Assembly (NCBI GenBank): GCA_937885175.1
Contig: CAKZZO010000112.1
Location: 1-30,362, forward strand
Reading direction: 5' to 3'
DNA: 30,362 nucleotides
DNA from: an uncultured Treponema sp.
Lineage (GTDB): Bacteria > Spirochaetota > Spirochaetia > Treponematales > Treponemataceae
Part shown: positions 7,410 through 15,353 of the stretch, in pieces
How positions within the stretch are numbered: the stretch's first letter is position 1
Layout: each line of letters begins with the position of its first letter
Position numbers and translations under genes: made by a program
Notes under the pieces: generated by a model
Database searches by the model: none
What the model was told of the DNA's origin: nothing
What the model saw: only the letters and a program-made list of their open reading frames with translations

Positions 7410-7449
7410 ATATGGCAAAAAAACTTACCCCCATGACGCTTTTGTGCGG
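7410..7449 (+). repeat. 40-bp direct repeat, right copy (start of intact cobW)
   Basis: Identical to 731-770. Here the sequence continues in frame into Walker A of the cobW gene, so this is the functional copy. Confidence 0.85.
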
Positions 7450-8677
7450 ATATTTGGGTGCGGGAAAGACCACACTTTTGAATCAGGTGCTGAACAATCA
7501 GCAGGGCTACAAGGTTGCGGTCATCGTAAATGACATTGGCGAAGTAAACGTAGATGAAAAACTGATTGCAGACGGCGCAAAAATCACTGATACGTCAAGC
7601 ATCGTGCCGCTCACCAACGGCTGTATCTGCTGTACGCTAAAGAGCGAACTTTCCAAGAATATTGAAAACCTGATTAAGACAGGAAAATACGACTACATTA
7701 TGATTGAGGCATCTGGCGTTTGCGAGCCCATGCCCATCGCGCAGGAACTGGAGACAATTTCCAACGGCAAACTTGACAATGTGGTTGGCGTTGTGGATGC
7801 AGCCCGTCTTGTGGACGAATTTGCAGGCGGCGATAAACTCTTGCACAAGGAAGCGATTGGTGAAGAAGACATCGAATCCCTTTTGGTACAGCAAATTGAG
7901 TTCTGCTCTACGCTGATAATCAACAAGAAGGATTTGGTCACTGAAGACGAATTCAAGAAAGTCCGAGCAGTCATTAACGCACTGCACCCTGGCGTAAAGA
8001 TTATCGAAACTGACCACGGCAAGGTTCTGGTAGGCGATGTGCTTGCAACAGGCTCATTTGACTTTGAGCAGGTGTACACAAGCGCAGGCTGGTGTAAGCA
8101 TCTGGAAGAAGATGAAGTGGACGAGGATGATGACCATGACGAAGACGAACATGACCACCACCATGACCATGAGGAGCATCACGAGCACCATCACCACGAG
8201 CATGACGACGGTGATGACGAGCATGAGCACCATCATCACCATGGTGATGACGAAGACGAGCATGGTCACCACCACCATCACCACGAGCACCGCCATGAAG
8301 GCGAAAGCGAGGACGAATACGGAATCGGCACCTTCATCTACTACCGCAGAAAGCCCTTTGACCGCCAGAAACTGGACGAATACGCAAACAAATGGCCGCG
8401 CAGCATTATCCGTTGCAAGGGGCTGCTTTGGTTCAGCGATGAAGAAGAAATGGCTTATGTCTTTGAGACCAGTGGTCGCCAGATTCAGGCGGGCTATTCC
8501 GGTCAGTGGGTTGCAGCCGCTCCTGCTTCCGAACAGAAGAAAATTCTTGCCGCAAATCCCCAGATTAAGGCGGAATGGGATGAAAAGGTGGGCGACCGCA
8601 TGATTAAGCTCTGCATCATCGGTCAAAAACTGGACAAAAAGAAGATTTCTGAGGAGCTGGATGCCTGCCTGGCATAG
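7412..8677 (+). CDS. COG0523/CobW-family GTPase, likely zinc chaperone
   Basis: Members of this family use GTP hydrolysis to deliver metals to target proteins. Visible motifs are Walker A GYLGAGKT (13-20), the metal-binding CxCC motif CICC (71-74), the Walker B-region EASG (99-102) and guanine-specificity NKKD (171-174). The C-terminal CobW domain spans about 305-415. Residues 241-296 are a linker with 28 histidines among Asp/Glu, a strong metal-binding or storage tract; this favours zinc or nickel over cobalt. ATG 7412 is chosen for its motif spacing and the AGAGG in front; the open frame back to GTG 7340 crosses repeat DNA. The protein is cytoplasmic and about 421 aa. Its upstream DNA appears to have been replaced (see the 40-bp repeat), so metal control of the present promoter is uncertain. 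No Zur box was recognised. Confidence 0.88.
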   Translation: MAKKLTPMTLLCGYLGAGKTTLLNQVLNNQQGYKVAVIVNDIGEVNVDEKLIADGAKITDTSSIVPLTNGCICCTLKSELSKNIENLIKTGKYDYIMIEASGVCEPMPIAQELETISNGKLDNVVGVVDAARLVDEFAGGDKLLHKEAIGEEDIESLLVQQIEFCSTLIINKKDLVTEDEFKKVRAVINALHPGVKIIETDHGKVLVGDVLATGSFDFEQVYTSAGWCKHLEEDEVDEDDDHDEDEHDHHHDHEEHHEHHHHEHDDGDDEHEHHHHHGDDEDEHGHHHHHHEHRHEGESEDEYGIGTFIYYRRKPFDRQKLDEYANKWPRSIIRCKGLLWFSDEEEMAYVFETSGRQIQAGYSGQWVAAAPASEQKKILAANPQIKAEWDEKVGDRMIKLCIIGQKLDKKKISEELDACLA

Positions 8678-8709
8678 GCTCTCTTCCCTGATTTTTACAA
8701 ATTCCACCC

Positions 8710-8738
8710 TAGACGGAATTTATATTCTATTGTATACT
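8710..8738 (+). promoter_or_regulatory. parE promoter, probably leaderless
   Basis: TAGACG (8710-8715), a 17-nt spacer and TATACT (8733-8738), with ATG only 7 nt beyond. No Shine-Dalgarno is present. An inverted repeat AAATTCC/GGAATTT brackets the -35 box. Confidence 0.6.
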
Positions 8739-8745
8739 ATTCGTT

Positions 8746-11079
8746 ATGGGTGGAATAAAAAGTGGGGAATCCGCTGCGGCATCATCTGCTGCGGCTAAAA
8801 AGACATCAGCAAACGCAAAAACTGTCGCAGCAAGCAAGCCTGCGGCATCAGTTAAAACACCAGCAGCAAAAGCAGGGGTTAAAGCAACGGCAAGTTCCGC
8901 CGTTTCAAGGGCATCGACTTCTGCAAAAACAGCAACGGTAGCCAAAGCAAACATGGCAAAGCCCAGTGCGGTAGCAGCCGCCAAAATGACCGGAGCAAAA
9001 TCCGCCGCAACAAAAACAGCGCTTACTGCAAAAGCTGCCGGCACAAAAAAAAACGCGGCAAAACCGGTGGCTGGTCTTGATGAAAACGGCACCTTCCGAG
9101 CCTGGGCAAACGCAAAGACAGTTGCTAAGTCAAAAAAAGCCGTTCCCACAGGCGCATCCACCGCAGTAGAAAAAGCCGCAGACAAAAAGTCTGTCGCCGA
9201 GGCAGAAAAGAAACTTGCTGCAGCCAAGGCTGCCGATCCCAATGCAGGAAAACCCCAAAAGGCAGTCGCCGACTATTCCGATGACAAAATCCTGCATCTA
9301 GATGCCCTGGAGCATATCCGTCTGAGAAGCGGCATGTATATCGGTCGTTTGGGCGACGGCTCAAATCAGAATGACGGTATCTATATCCTGCTTAAAGAAA
9401 TCATCGACAACTCCATAGACGAATTTATTGTAGGCTTCGGTACGCGCATTGACGTAGAAATCAAGGACAATCACGTTAAAGTGCGTGACTACGGACGTGG
9501 CATCCCTCTGGGCAAAGTGGTGGAATGCGTTTCTGAAATCAATACTGGCGGAAAATACAATGATGATGTGTTTCAGTTTTCCGTAGGCATGAATGGCGTT
9601 GGCACAAAAGCCGTCAATGCCCTTTCCTCCTACTTTCGCGTCATCTCTATCCGTGACGGAAAATGCACCGAAGCCGTATTTGAAAAAGGCAAGCTCAAAA
9701 ATCAGCGCACCGGTCCCCTAAAGCAGACGCTCCCCAACGGCACTTTTTTTGAATTTATTCCTGATGAGACCATTTTCGGAAAATATTCATTCAACATGGA
9801 ATATGTTGAAAAACGCATGTGGAATTATGCCTACCTGAACACCGGCCTGACCTTGCGTCTGAACGGACAGGACTTTGTAAGTCAGAACGGCTTGCTTGAC
9901 CTCCTGCAGAGCGAAATCGAAACCGAATCCATCTATCCCGTGGGAAGTTACGTGGGCGAGCACCTTAAATTTGCATTTACCCATACCAATGCCTATGGTG
10001 AAAATTATTTTTCATTTGTAAACGGTCAGTATACCAGCGACGGCGGCACCCACTTAAACGCATTCAAGGAAGGCTTCATCAAGGGTGTAAATGACTTTTT
10101 CCACACAAACTACAAATCTGAAGATGTGCGTGACGGTATTACGGCAGCAGTTCTGGTCAAGGTAAAAGCCCCCGTGTTTGAAAGCCAAACCAAAAACAAA
10201 CTGGGTAACACTGACATCCGCGCATGGATTGTGGCAGAAGTGCAGTCGGGCTTGGACAACTGGCTCCACAAAAATCCAAAATCCGCAGAGATGCTTCAGA
10301 AGAAAATCGAAGCCAATGAAAAACTCCGTACCGAACTTTCCAGCGTCAAAAAGCAGGCAAAGGAAAATGCCAAGAAACTGAGCATCCGCATTCCAAAGCT
10401 CAAGGACTGCCGCTATTTCGTACAGGACGGAAAAAAAGGCGAAAACAGCATGATTTTCATCACCGAGGGTGATTCAGCAAGCGGTACCATGACCCATTCC
10501 CGCAACGCTGACTATCAGGCCATCTTCTCCCTGCGAGGAAAGCCCGAAAACATGTACGGCAAAAAGCAGAGCGACATCTACAAAAACGATGAGCTCTATC
10601 AGCTGATGATGGCACTGGGCATCGAAACCAGCACTGAAAACCTCAAGTACGCCAAAATCGTCATTGCAACCGATGCTGATAACGACGGCTTCCATATCAG
10701 AAACCTAGTGCTCACATTCTTTCTGGGCTATTTTGAAGAACTGGTCACCAGCGGACGCGTATTCATTCTTGAAACTCCGCTTTTCCGCGTGAGAAATAAA
10801 AAAGACAATATTTACTGCTATTCGGAAGCCGAACGGGATGCCGCCCTCAAAAAACTGGGAGCCAGTGCCGAAGTCAGCCGATTTAAAGGTCTCGGTGAAA
10901 TCAATCCCGATGAGTTTAAGCAGTTCATCACCCCCGAAACCATGCATCTGACCCCCGTAGAAATCAGCCAGCTCAAAGTAATTCCCCAACTGCTCTCATT
11001 CTACATGGGCAAAAACACCCCGGAACGGCGGAAGTTCATCGAAGAACATCTGCTGAGCAATGCAGAGATTGATGTTTAA
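8746..11079 (+). CDS. parE: DNA topoisomerase IV subunit B with Ala/Lys-rich N-terminal extension
   Basis: ATPase subunit of the type IIA topoisomerase that decatenates replicated chromosomes with ParC. The GHKL ATPase begins at about residue 176: EIIDNSIDE (catalytic Glu218, Mg-binding Asn222), GRGIP and GMNGVGTKAVNALS, then the transducer with QTKNKLGNT. The TOPRIM domain carries TEGDSASG (573-580), DADNDG (643-648) and RFKGLGE. Residues 1-175 have no place in the family. They are low-complexity Ala, Lys, Ser and Thr, with no Cys and few aromatics, like a histone-H1 tail, and may bind DNA non-specifically. Starting at an internal codon would remove the tail, but the promoter points to ATG 8746. 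parE versus gyrB is decided by the nearby parC. The partner lies 1.6 kb downstream, beyond an insert. Confidence 0.85.
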   Translation: MGGIKSGESAAASSAAAKKTSANAKTVAASKPAASVKTPAAKAGVKATASSAVSRASTSAKTATVAKANMAKPSAVAAAKMTGAKSAATKTALTAKAAGTKKNAAKPVAGLDENGTFRAWANAKTVAKSKKAVPTGASTAVEKAADKKSVAEAEKKLAAAKAADPNAGKPQKAVADYSDDKILHLDALEHIRLRSGMYIGRLGDGSNQNDGIYILLKEIIDNSIDEFIVGFGTRIDVEIKDNHVKVRDYGRGIPLGKVVECVSEINTGGKYNDDVFQFSVGMNGVGTKAVNALSSYFRVISIRDGKCTEAVFEKGKLKNQRTGPLKQTLPNGTFFEFIPDETIFGKYSFNMEYVEKRMWNYAYLNTGLTLRLNGQDFVSQNGLLDLLQSEIETESIYPVGSYVGEHLKFAFTHTNAYGENYFSFVNGQYTSDGGTHLNAFKEGFIKGVNDFFHTNYKSEDVRDGITAAVLVKVKAPVFESQTKNKLGNTDIRAWIVAEVQSGLDNWLHKNPKSAEMLQKKIEANEKLRTELSSVKKQAKENAKKLSIRIPKLKDCRYFVQDGKKGENSMIFITEGDSASGTMTHSRNADYQAIFSLRGKPENMYGKKQSDIYKNDELYQLMMALGIETSTENLKYAKIVIATDADNDGFHIRNLVLTFFLGYFEELVTSGRVFILETPLFRVRNKKDNIYCYSEAERDAALKKLGASAEVSRFKGLGEINPDEFKQFITPETMHLTPVEISQLKVIPQLLSFYMGKNTPERRKFIEEHLLSNAEIDV

Positions 11080-11141
11080 AGTGGAACTTTTGGCACAGAT
11101 GCACACAGATAGAGGAGGGATAAAAACGGATGTTTTGGAGG

Positions 11142-11158
11142 AATCACAGATTGTGATT
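11142..11158. repeat. Intergenic palindrome sharing its core with the ORF6N element
   Basis: AATCACA-GAT-TGTGATT lies between parE and the 141-aa gene. It contains the 13-mer found in the ORF6N palindrome at 2800-2812. The rest of the 128-bp gap has no clear terminator. Confidence 0.55.
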
Positions 11159-11207
11159 TCGCGAGGAAAAGTATAGAGCGAAAAATTTATGATGCGGAGA
11201 TAATCTT

Positions 11208-11633
11208 ATGGAAGATGAGAAGGTATTTCAATTTGAAGCAAAACTAAACAGTGCACGCCATTTTCAGGCATTCTTTTTTGTTTTATTTCTTGTAGTATGT
11301 TCGGTTTTTATCGGAGCATATTTATCGCTTTATAAAGAATATGAATTTCAGAAAGAAAAGCTAGAGACTCTTGAATGGTTTGTTTATAAAGATTCAAAGT
11401 CAAAGATTGATTTAACAGAAACATCTTTTCAAAATTTGTCAGACGGTTTTAATATTGCTGTAAAGACCCTTGATACTCATTTAACAGGAATAAAAATTAA
11501 CAGAAGATACAAAGACAGCCTCTGTCAGTTACCATGGTGCTACTATAAAATATTTGAAATAACTGTAAATGGGAATGCGAAAACAATTTATACAGCAAAC
11601 GACCCTGAAAGGATGGAAAACGGAGAAATATAA
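11208..11633 (+). CDS. Small single-pass membrane protein, 141 aa
   Basis: A short cytoplasmic N-terminus is followed by one strong transmembrane helix (about residues 20-41, FFFVLFLVVCSVFIGAYLSL). A mainly charged region with a helical heptad look (YKEYEFQKEKLETLEWF) comes next, then a probable extracytoplasmic domain with two cysteines (CQLPWC). Family not recognised. ATG 11208 has GCGGAG 9 nt upstream. Its codon use is much more AT-rich than parE or parC. It is only 2 nt from the next gene, so the two are co-transcribed. This suggests a two-gene cassette inserted between the topoisomerase subunits. Confidence 0.6.
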   Translation: MEDEKVFQFEAKLNSARHFQAFFFVLFLVVCSVFIGAYLSLYKEYEFQKEKLETLEWFVYKDSKSKIDLTETSFQNLSDGFNIAVKTLDTHLTGIKINRRYKDSLCQLPWCYYKIFEITVNGNAKTIYTANDPERMENGEI

Positions 11634-11635
11634 CA

Positions 11636-12679
11636 GTGAAAACAGAACTATCAGAAATTGATGCACCGAATTTCACGGACGATTACATTGCAGACATAAA
11701 AAATATTCTATCATCGGCTCAAAGGCAGAGTTATCGTGCAGTAAATTCCGTTATGATACATGCTTATTGGCTCGTTGGATGGCGAATTGTTGAACAGGAG
11801 CAGCATGGAGAAAAACGGGCAAACTATGGTGAAAAAATCATTGCAAATCTTTCAAAGGCTTTGAATGGACAGATGAACGGAGGAATGTCTATCGCACAAC
11901 TTAAAAATTGCCGACAGTTTTATCTTGCATTTCCCGACATACAAATTGGCTACACACTGTGTAGCCAATTAAGCTGGTCTCATCTTCGCTTGATTATGCG
12001 GCTTGATACAGAAAAAGAACGCAACTATTATATTGAAGAAGCAAAACAGGGGGCGTGGTCAGTCAGGGAACTTGAACGGAATATCCACACTGATATGTTT
12101 CACCGTGTTGTTCAAAATCAAATTTCGGACAAAGAAAACTCATTACCAGTGAAGCAAAATGTTGAAAGCCACTTGAAAGACCCTTACATTCTTGAATTTT
12201 TAGGAATAAAAGTTGACAAGCCCCTTTCAGAGAAGAAATTAGAATCAGCAATCATCACCCATCTTGAAAAATTTCTTTTGGAATTAGGAAAAGGCTTTTC
12301 TTTCATCGAGCGTCAAATGCATATAAAAACAGAAACGCAGGATTTTTACATTGACCTTGTTTTTTATAATTATTTGTTGAAATGTTTCGTTCTGATTGAC
12401 CTTAAGCGAGGGACTCTAAAGCATCAAGACATTGGTCAAATGGATATGTATGTACGGATGTTCGATTCACTGAAAAAAGGAGATGATGACAATCCGACAA
12501 TCGGCATCATTTTCTGTGCGGATAAAGATGAAAGCATCGTAAAATATTCCGTGATGAATGAATCTGAGCAGATTTTTGCAAGTAAATATAGAACAATACT
12601 TCCAAGCGAAGAAGAATTACGTGCGGAATTAGACAGAAACCGCCGTTACTTAGAATCAAAAATGAACATGGAGCATTAA
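11636..12679 (+). CDS. DUF1016/YhcG-type PDDEXK nuclease-domain protein, 347 aa
   Basis: The N-terminal half (RAVNSVMIHAYWLVGWRIVE, GMSIAQLKNCRQFYLAF, QLSWSHLRLIMRL, GAWSVRELERNI) is the DUF1016 N-terminal domain, probably nucleic-acid binding. The C-terminal half carries a PDDEXK-type core: FYIDLVFYN with Asp240, then CFVLIDLKRG with Asp255-Leu-Lys257. Such proteins are often found beside restriction or mobile loci; the biochemical role of most is unknown. GTG 11636 follows GGAG by about 10 nt and nearly touches the preceding stop. A 27-bp perfect palindrome (11944-11970) sits in frame immediately before QLSWSH. The gene is AT-rich and was probably acquired with the membrane gene before it. 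It appears intact. Confidence 0.8.
   Translation: MKTELSEIDAPNFTDDYIADIKNILSSAQRQSYRAVNSVMIHAYWLVGWRIVEQEQHGEKRANYGEKIIANLSKALNGQMNGGMSIAQLKNCRQFYLAFPDIQIGYTLCSQLSWSHLRLIMRLDTEKERNYYIEEAKQGAWSVRELERNIHTDMFHRVVQNQISDKENSLPVKQNVESHLKDPYILEFLGIKVDKPLSEKKLESAIITHLEKFLLELGKGFSFIERQMHIKTETQDFYIDLVFYNYLLKCFVLIDLKRGTLKHQDIGQMDMYVRMFDSLKKGDDDNPTIGIIFCADKDESIVKYSVMNESEQIFASKYRTILPSEEELRAELDRNRRYLESKMNMEH
11944..11970. repeat. Perfect in-frame palindrome inside the DUF1016 gene
   Basis: 13-bp arms (AATTGGCTACACA and TGTGTAGCCAATT) flank a single C. The element lies where the family alternates between a variable segment and the conserved LSWSH block. It encodes QIGYTLCSQL. Confidence 0.85.
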
Positions 12680-12687
12680 AACAAACT

Positions 12688-14658
12688 ATGGCATTTGTAA
12701 AGAACTTATTTGACAGAAACTTCATCGAGTATGCGTCTTACGTTATCCGAGACCGCGCAATTCCTGATTTGGAGGACGGCCTCAAGCCGGTACAGCGGCG
12801 CATCATGCATACGCTCTTTGAGATGGACGACGGCCGCTTTCAGAAGGTGGCGAATGTGGTGGGACAGACGATGAAGTATCATCCCCACGGAGACGCTTCC
12901 ATTTACGGTGCTGTGGTGACCATGGCAAACCGAGGTCTTTTCCTGCAACATTCGCCCAAGCTCAAGTGGGTCAGCATCTTTTTGGAGACGCAGGGAAACT
13001 TTGGAAACATGTTCACGGGCGACTCTGCTTCTGCAGGGCGTTACATCGAATGCCGTATCAATCCGCTGGCAAAAGCCTTTTTTGTGACCAATCCCCACGT
13101 GACCCACTACATTCCCAACTACGACGGTCGCTCAACTGAGCCGGAAGTGTTTCGTGCAAAGATTCCTATCGCGCTGATTATCGGAGCGGAAGGCATTGCA
13201 GTCGGCATGAGCACGAAGATTCTTCCCTACAACATCAAGGAAGTGCTGGATGCGGAAATCAAATGTCTGCAAGGGGAAAAATTTCAGATTTATCCTGACG
13301 TACCCACAGGCGGACTGATTGACGTTTCCAATTACAATGACGGAAACGGAAAAATCATCACGAGGGCAAAGTTTGACACTTCTGATGAAAAAAAAATCAT
13401 CATCACCGAACTTCCCCTGGACACTACATCGGAAGCCCTGCTCAACTCCATCGACAATGCCTACAAGGCGGGAAAAATCAAAATATCTTCCGTGGATGAC
13501 CATTCCACCGACCACTGTGAAATCGAAATCAAACTGCCACGCGGCGTATACTCAAAGGACGTAATCGACTCCCTGTACGCCTACACAGACTGCGAAAAAT
13601 CAATTTCCTGCCAGATGCTGGTGATTAAGGACAATATGCCAGTTGCCATGACGGCGACAGAAATCATCAAGTACTATGCCCAGCGGCTCACCCTCATCAT
13701 CAAGGATGAACTGGAATTTGAGCGGGGACAGCTTACCGACAAACTGCACTTGCGCACCCTGGAACGTATCTTTATCGAAGAAAGAATCTACAAGCGCATC
13801 GAGGAGATGAAAACCCAGGAAGCCGTCTTTAAGGCAGTGGTGGACGGATTTGTGCCCTTTAAGGCAGAGTTGATTCGCCCCATCACCAAAGAGGACATTG
13901 AGCATTTGCTTGCCATCCCCATACGCCGCATTTCGCTCTATGACATCAACAAAAACCGTGCTGAGGTTAAAGAAATTAATGCAAAACTCAAGGAGATTGC
14001 AAAGAAACTCAAAAACCTGACTGCCTGCGCTATCGACTATCTGGGCACCATGCTGGGAAAATTCGGCACAACGGATTTGCAGCGTCATACACAGATTAGG
14101 AAATTCAACGCAATTGACGTAAAGGAAGTGGCAAAGAGTGACCGCAGTCTGCGCTACGATGACAAGGGCTATCTGGGCATCAATGTGTCAGGCGGAACAG
14201 AAATAAAAAAAGTGTCGCCTTACGACCGCATTCTTTACGTACGCAAAAACGGCATGTACACGGTTACCGATGTGCCCGACAAAATCTTCATCGACAAGGG
14301 TATGTGGTTCTGCGATCTGGCAGACAAGGAAAAGATTCCCCAGGTGCTCTTTACGGTGATTTTCCGCGATCCGGCCACAAAGTATGCCTTTATCAAGCGT
14401 TGCCGTATTCCCTCTTGGATTATGAACCGCGACTACTTTCTCGCCCCCGACGGCATGGAAGTCCTCTACATAACCACGGCGCAGAAATTCAGTTTTACGC
14501 TCAAATATGAAAAGAAGCCCAAGGTAAAGATTCTGGAAGAAAAATTCAAGGCCCAAGACTTTGCCGAAAAAGGCCTCAAAACATTGGGGGTCAGGCTCTC
14601 TGCCCGGGAATGTGAGGACATTAAAATTGATAACGGCACACTTCCCTTTGGAGACTAA
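12688..14658 (+). CDS. parC: DNA topoisomerase IV subunit A
   Basis: Cleavage and religation subunit of topoisomerase IV, working with ParE. The breakage-reunion domain opens with YASYVIRDRAIPDLEDGLKP and KYHPHGDASIYGA. The active-site Tyr is residue 119 in SAGRYIECRI (with Arg118), where GyrA/ParC usually read MRY. The coiled-coil region follows (ELEFERGQLTDKLHLRTLER), then a short C-terminal region (about 480-656) that lacks obvious GyrA-box repeats, which favours ParC. At 656 aa it is on the short side for the family. ATG 12688 is 8 nt after the nuclease stop. The nearest GGAG is about 14 nt away, so translation may be coupled to the inserted genes; no separate promoter was seen. This is notable for an essential gene. 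Confidence 0.88.
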   Translation: MAFVKNLFDRNFIEYASYVIRDRAIPDLEDGLKPVQRRIMHTLFEMDDGRFQKVANVVGQTMKYHPHGDASIYGAVVTMANRGLFLQHSPKLKWVSIFLETQGNFGNMFTGDSASAGRYIECRINPLAKAFFVTNPHVTHYIPNYDGRSTEPEVFRAKIPIALIIGAEGIAVGMSTKILPYNIKEVLDAEIKCLQGEKFQIYPDVPTGGLIDVSNYNDGNGKIITRAKFDTSDEKKIIITELPLDTTSEALLNSIDNAYKAGKIKISSVDDHSTDHCEIEIKLPRGVYSKDVIDSLYAYTDCEKSISCQMLVIKDNMPVAMTATEIIKYYAQRLTLIIKDELEFERGQLTDKLHLRTLERIFIEERIYKRIEEMKTQEAVFKAVVDGFVPFKAELIRPITKEDIEHLLAIPIRRISLYDINKNRAEVKEINAKLKEIAKKLKNLTACAIDYLGTMLGKFGTTDLQRHTQIRKFNAIDVKEVAKSDRSLRYDDKGYLGINVSGGTEIKKVSPYDRILYVRKNGMYTVTDVPDKIFIDKGMWFCDLADKEKIPQVLFTVIFRDPATKYAFIKRCRIPSWIMNRDYFLAPDGMEVLYITTAQKFSFTLKYEKKPKVKILEEKFKAQDFAEKGLKTLGVRLSARECEDIKIDNGTLPFGD

Positions 14659-14673
14659 TACAGAAGAATATGA

Positions 14674-14679
14674 TATACT
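14674..14679 (+). promoter_or_regulatory. -10 element of ABC permease gene, short or no leader
   Basis: TATACT ends 8 nt before ATG 14688. The -35 match is poor. AGG at 14680-14682 could serve as a weak ribosome-binding site if the transcript starts early. Confidence 0.4.
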
Positions 14680-14687
14680 AGGTTGCT

Positions 14688-15353
14688 ATGACTTTTACTG
14701 AGAAACTATATAAGATTCTTATTTACGGCGACTCCTACCTTACCATTCTAAAAGGTCTGGGAATGACCGCGCAGATTTCTCTGCTTTCAGTTTTTTTGGG
14801 CACACTATTGGGCGGTCTTGTCTGCCTGTTCCGTACACGAAAAAACATTCTCATACGCACTTTTGCCACCGCTTACATAGCATTCTTGCGGGGAACGCCA
14901 GTGCTTATGTTGCTCCTGCTCCTCTATTATGGTATTTTTGCCCGTGCAGGCCTACCATCTTTTATCGTTGCTTCCTTCACGTTTGCCCTCAATTTTTCGG
15001 CACACGTGGCGGAATTACTGCGCACCTCTATTGCCGCTACAGAAAAAGGTCAAGTTGAAGCGGCGCGTACCCTGGGATTTTCCAAATGGCAGGCATTTCG
15101 TCTTATTACGCTGCCCCAAATGCTTACGATTGCAAAGCCAGTCTACCAATCCCTTATCGTCAACCTGATTCAGTGGACTAGCGTTGTAGGCTATGTGACG
15201 ATTACTGACCTTACCCGCGTCATCAACAACATCGCCTCCCGCACCATGCAGCCCTTTATCACGATTACCCTTGGTCTCTTCATCTATCTGGGGCTTTCAT
15301 ACGCAATCTACGGTATTTTTGCGCTGTCAGAATTAAAAAAGGAGAAGGCATGA
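14688..15353 (+). CDS. Polar amino-acid ABC transporter permease
   Basis: Inner-membrane permease of the HisM/GlnP family, 221 aa, with about five transmembrane segments: 25-47 (SLLSVFLGTLLGGLVCLF), 65-85 (GTPVLMLLLLLYYG), 88-108, 150-175 and 185-212. The cytoplasmic EAA loop (EAARTLGFSKWQAFRLITLP, about 125-144) docks the ATPase encoded next. The stop overlaps the ATPase ATG (ATGA), so the two are translationally coupled. No periplasmic binding protein is encoded nearby, so substrate specificity is unknown. Amino-acid uptake is inferred from family. Confidence 0.85.
   Translation: MTFTEKLYKILIYGDSYLTILKGLGMTAQISLLSVFLGTLLGGLVCLFRTRKNILIRTFATAYIAFLRGTPVLMLLLLLYYGIFARAGLPSFIVASFTFALNFSAHVAELLRTSIAATEKGQVEAARTLGFSKWQAFRLITLPQMLTIAKPVYQSLIVNLIQWTSVVGYVTITDLTRVINNIASRTMQPFITITLGLFIYLGLSYAIYGIFALSELKKEKA

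Noticed and set aside
7340..7411. Upstream GTG start extending the CobW protein by 24 residues
   Set aside because: The extension lies in repeat-like DNA, lacks a ribosome-binding site, and would place extra residues before a family start conserved at MAKKLTP.
8132..8299. CAC/GAC-rich repeat considered as a microsatellite or CRISPR-like array
   Set aside because: It is in frame within cobW, has no regular unit or spacers, and the histidine-rich linker is known in this protein family.
8037..8707. Long open frames overlapping the histidine-rich part of cobW on both strands
   Set aside because: Products of the repetitive CAT/GAT codons; the proteins are Met/Thr or Val/Met repeats without family features.
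8727..9242. 171-codon Ala-rich open frame antisense to the start of parE
   Set aside because: It mirrors the Ala/Lys-rich extension on the other strand; low complexity opens several frames. No start signals.
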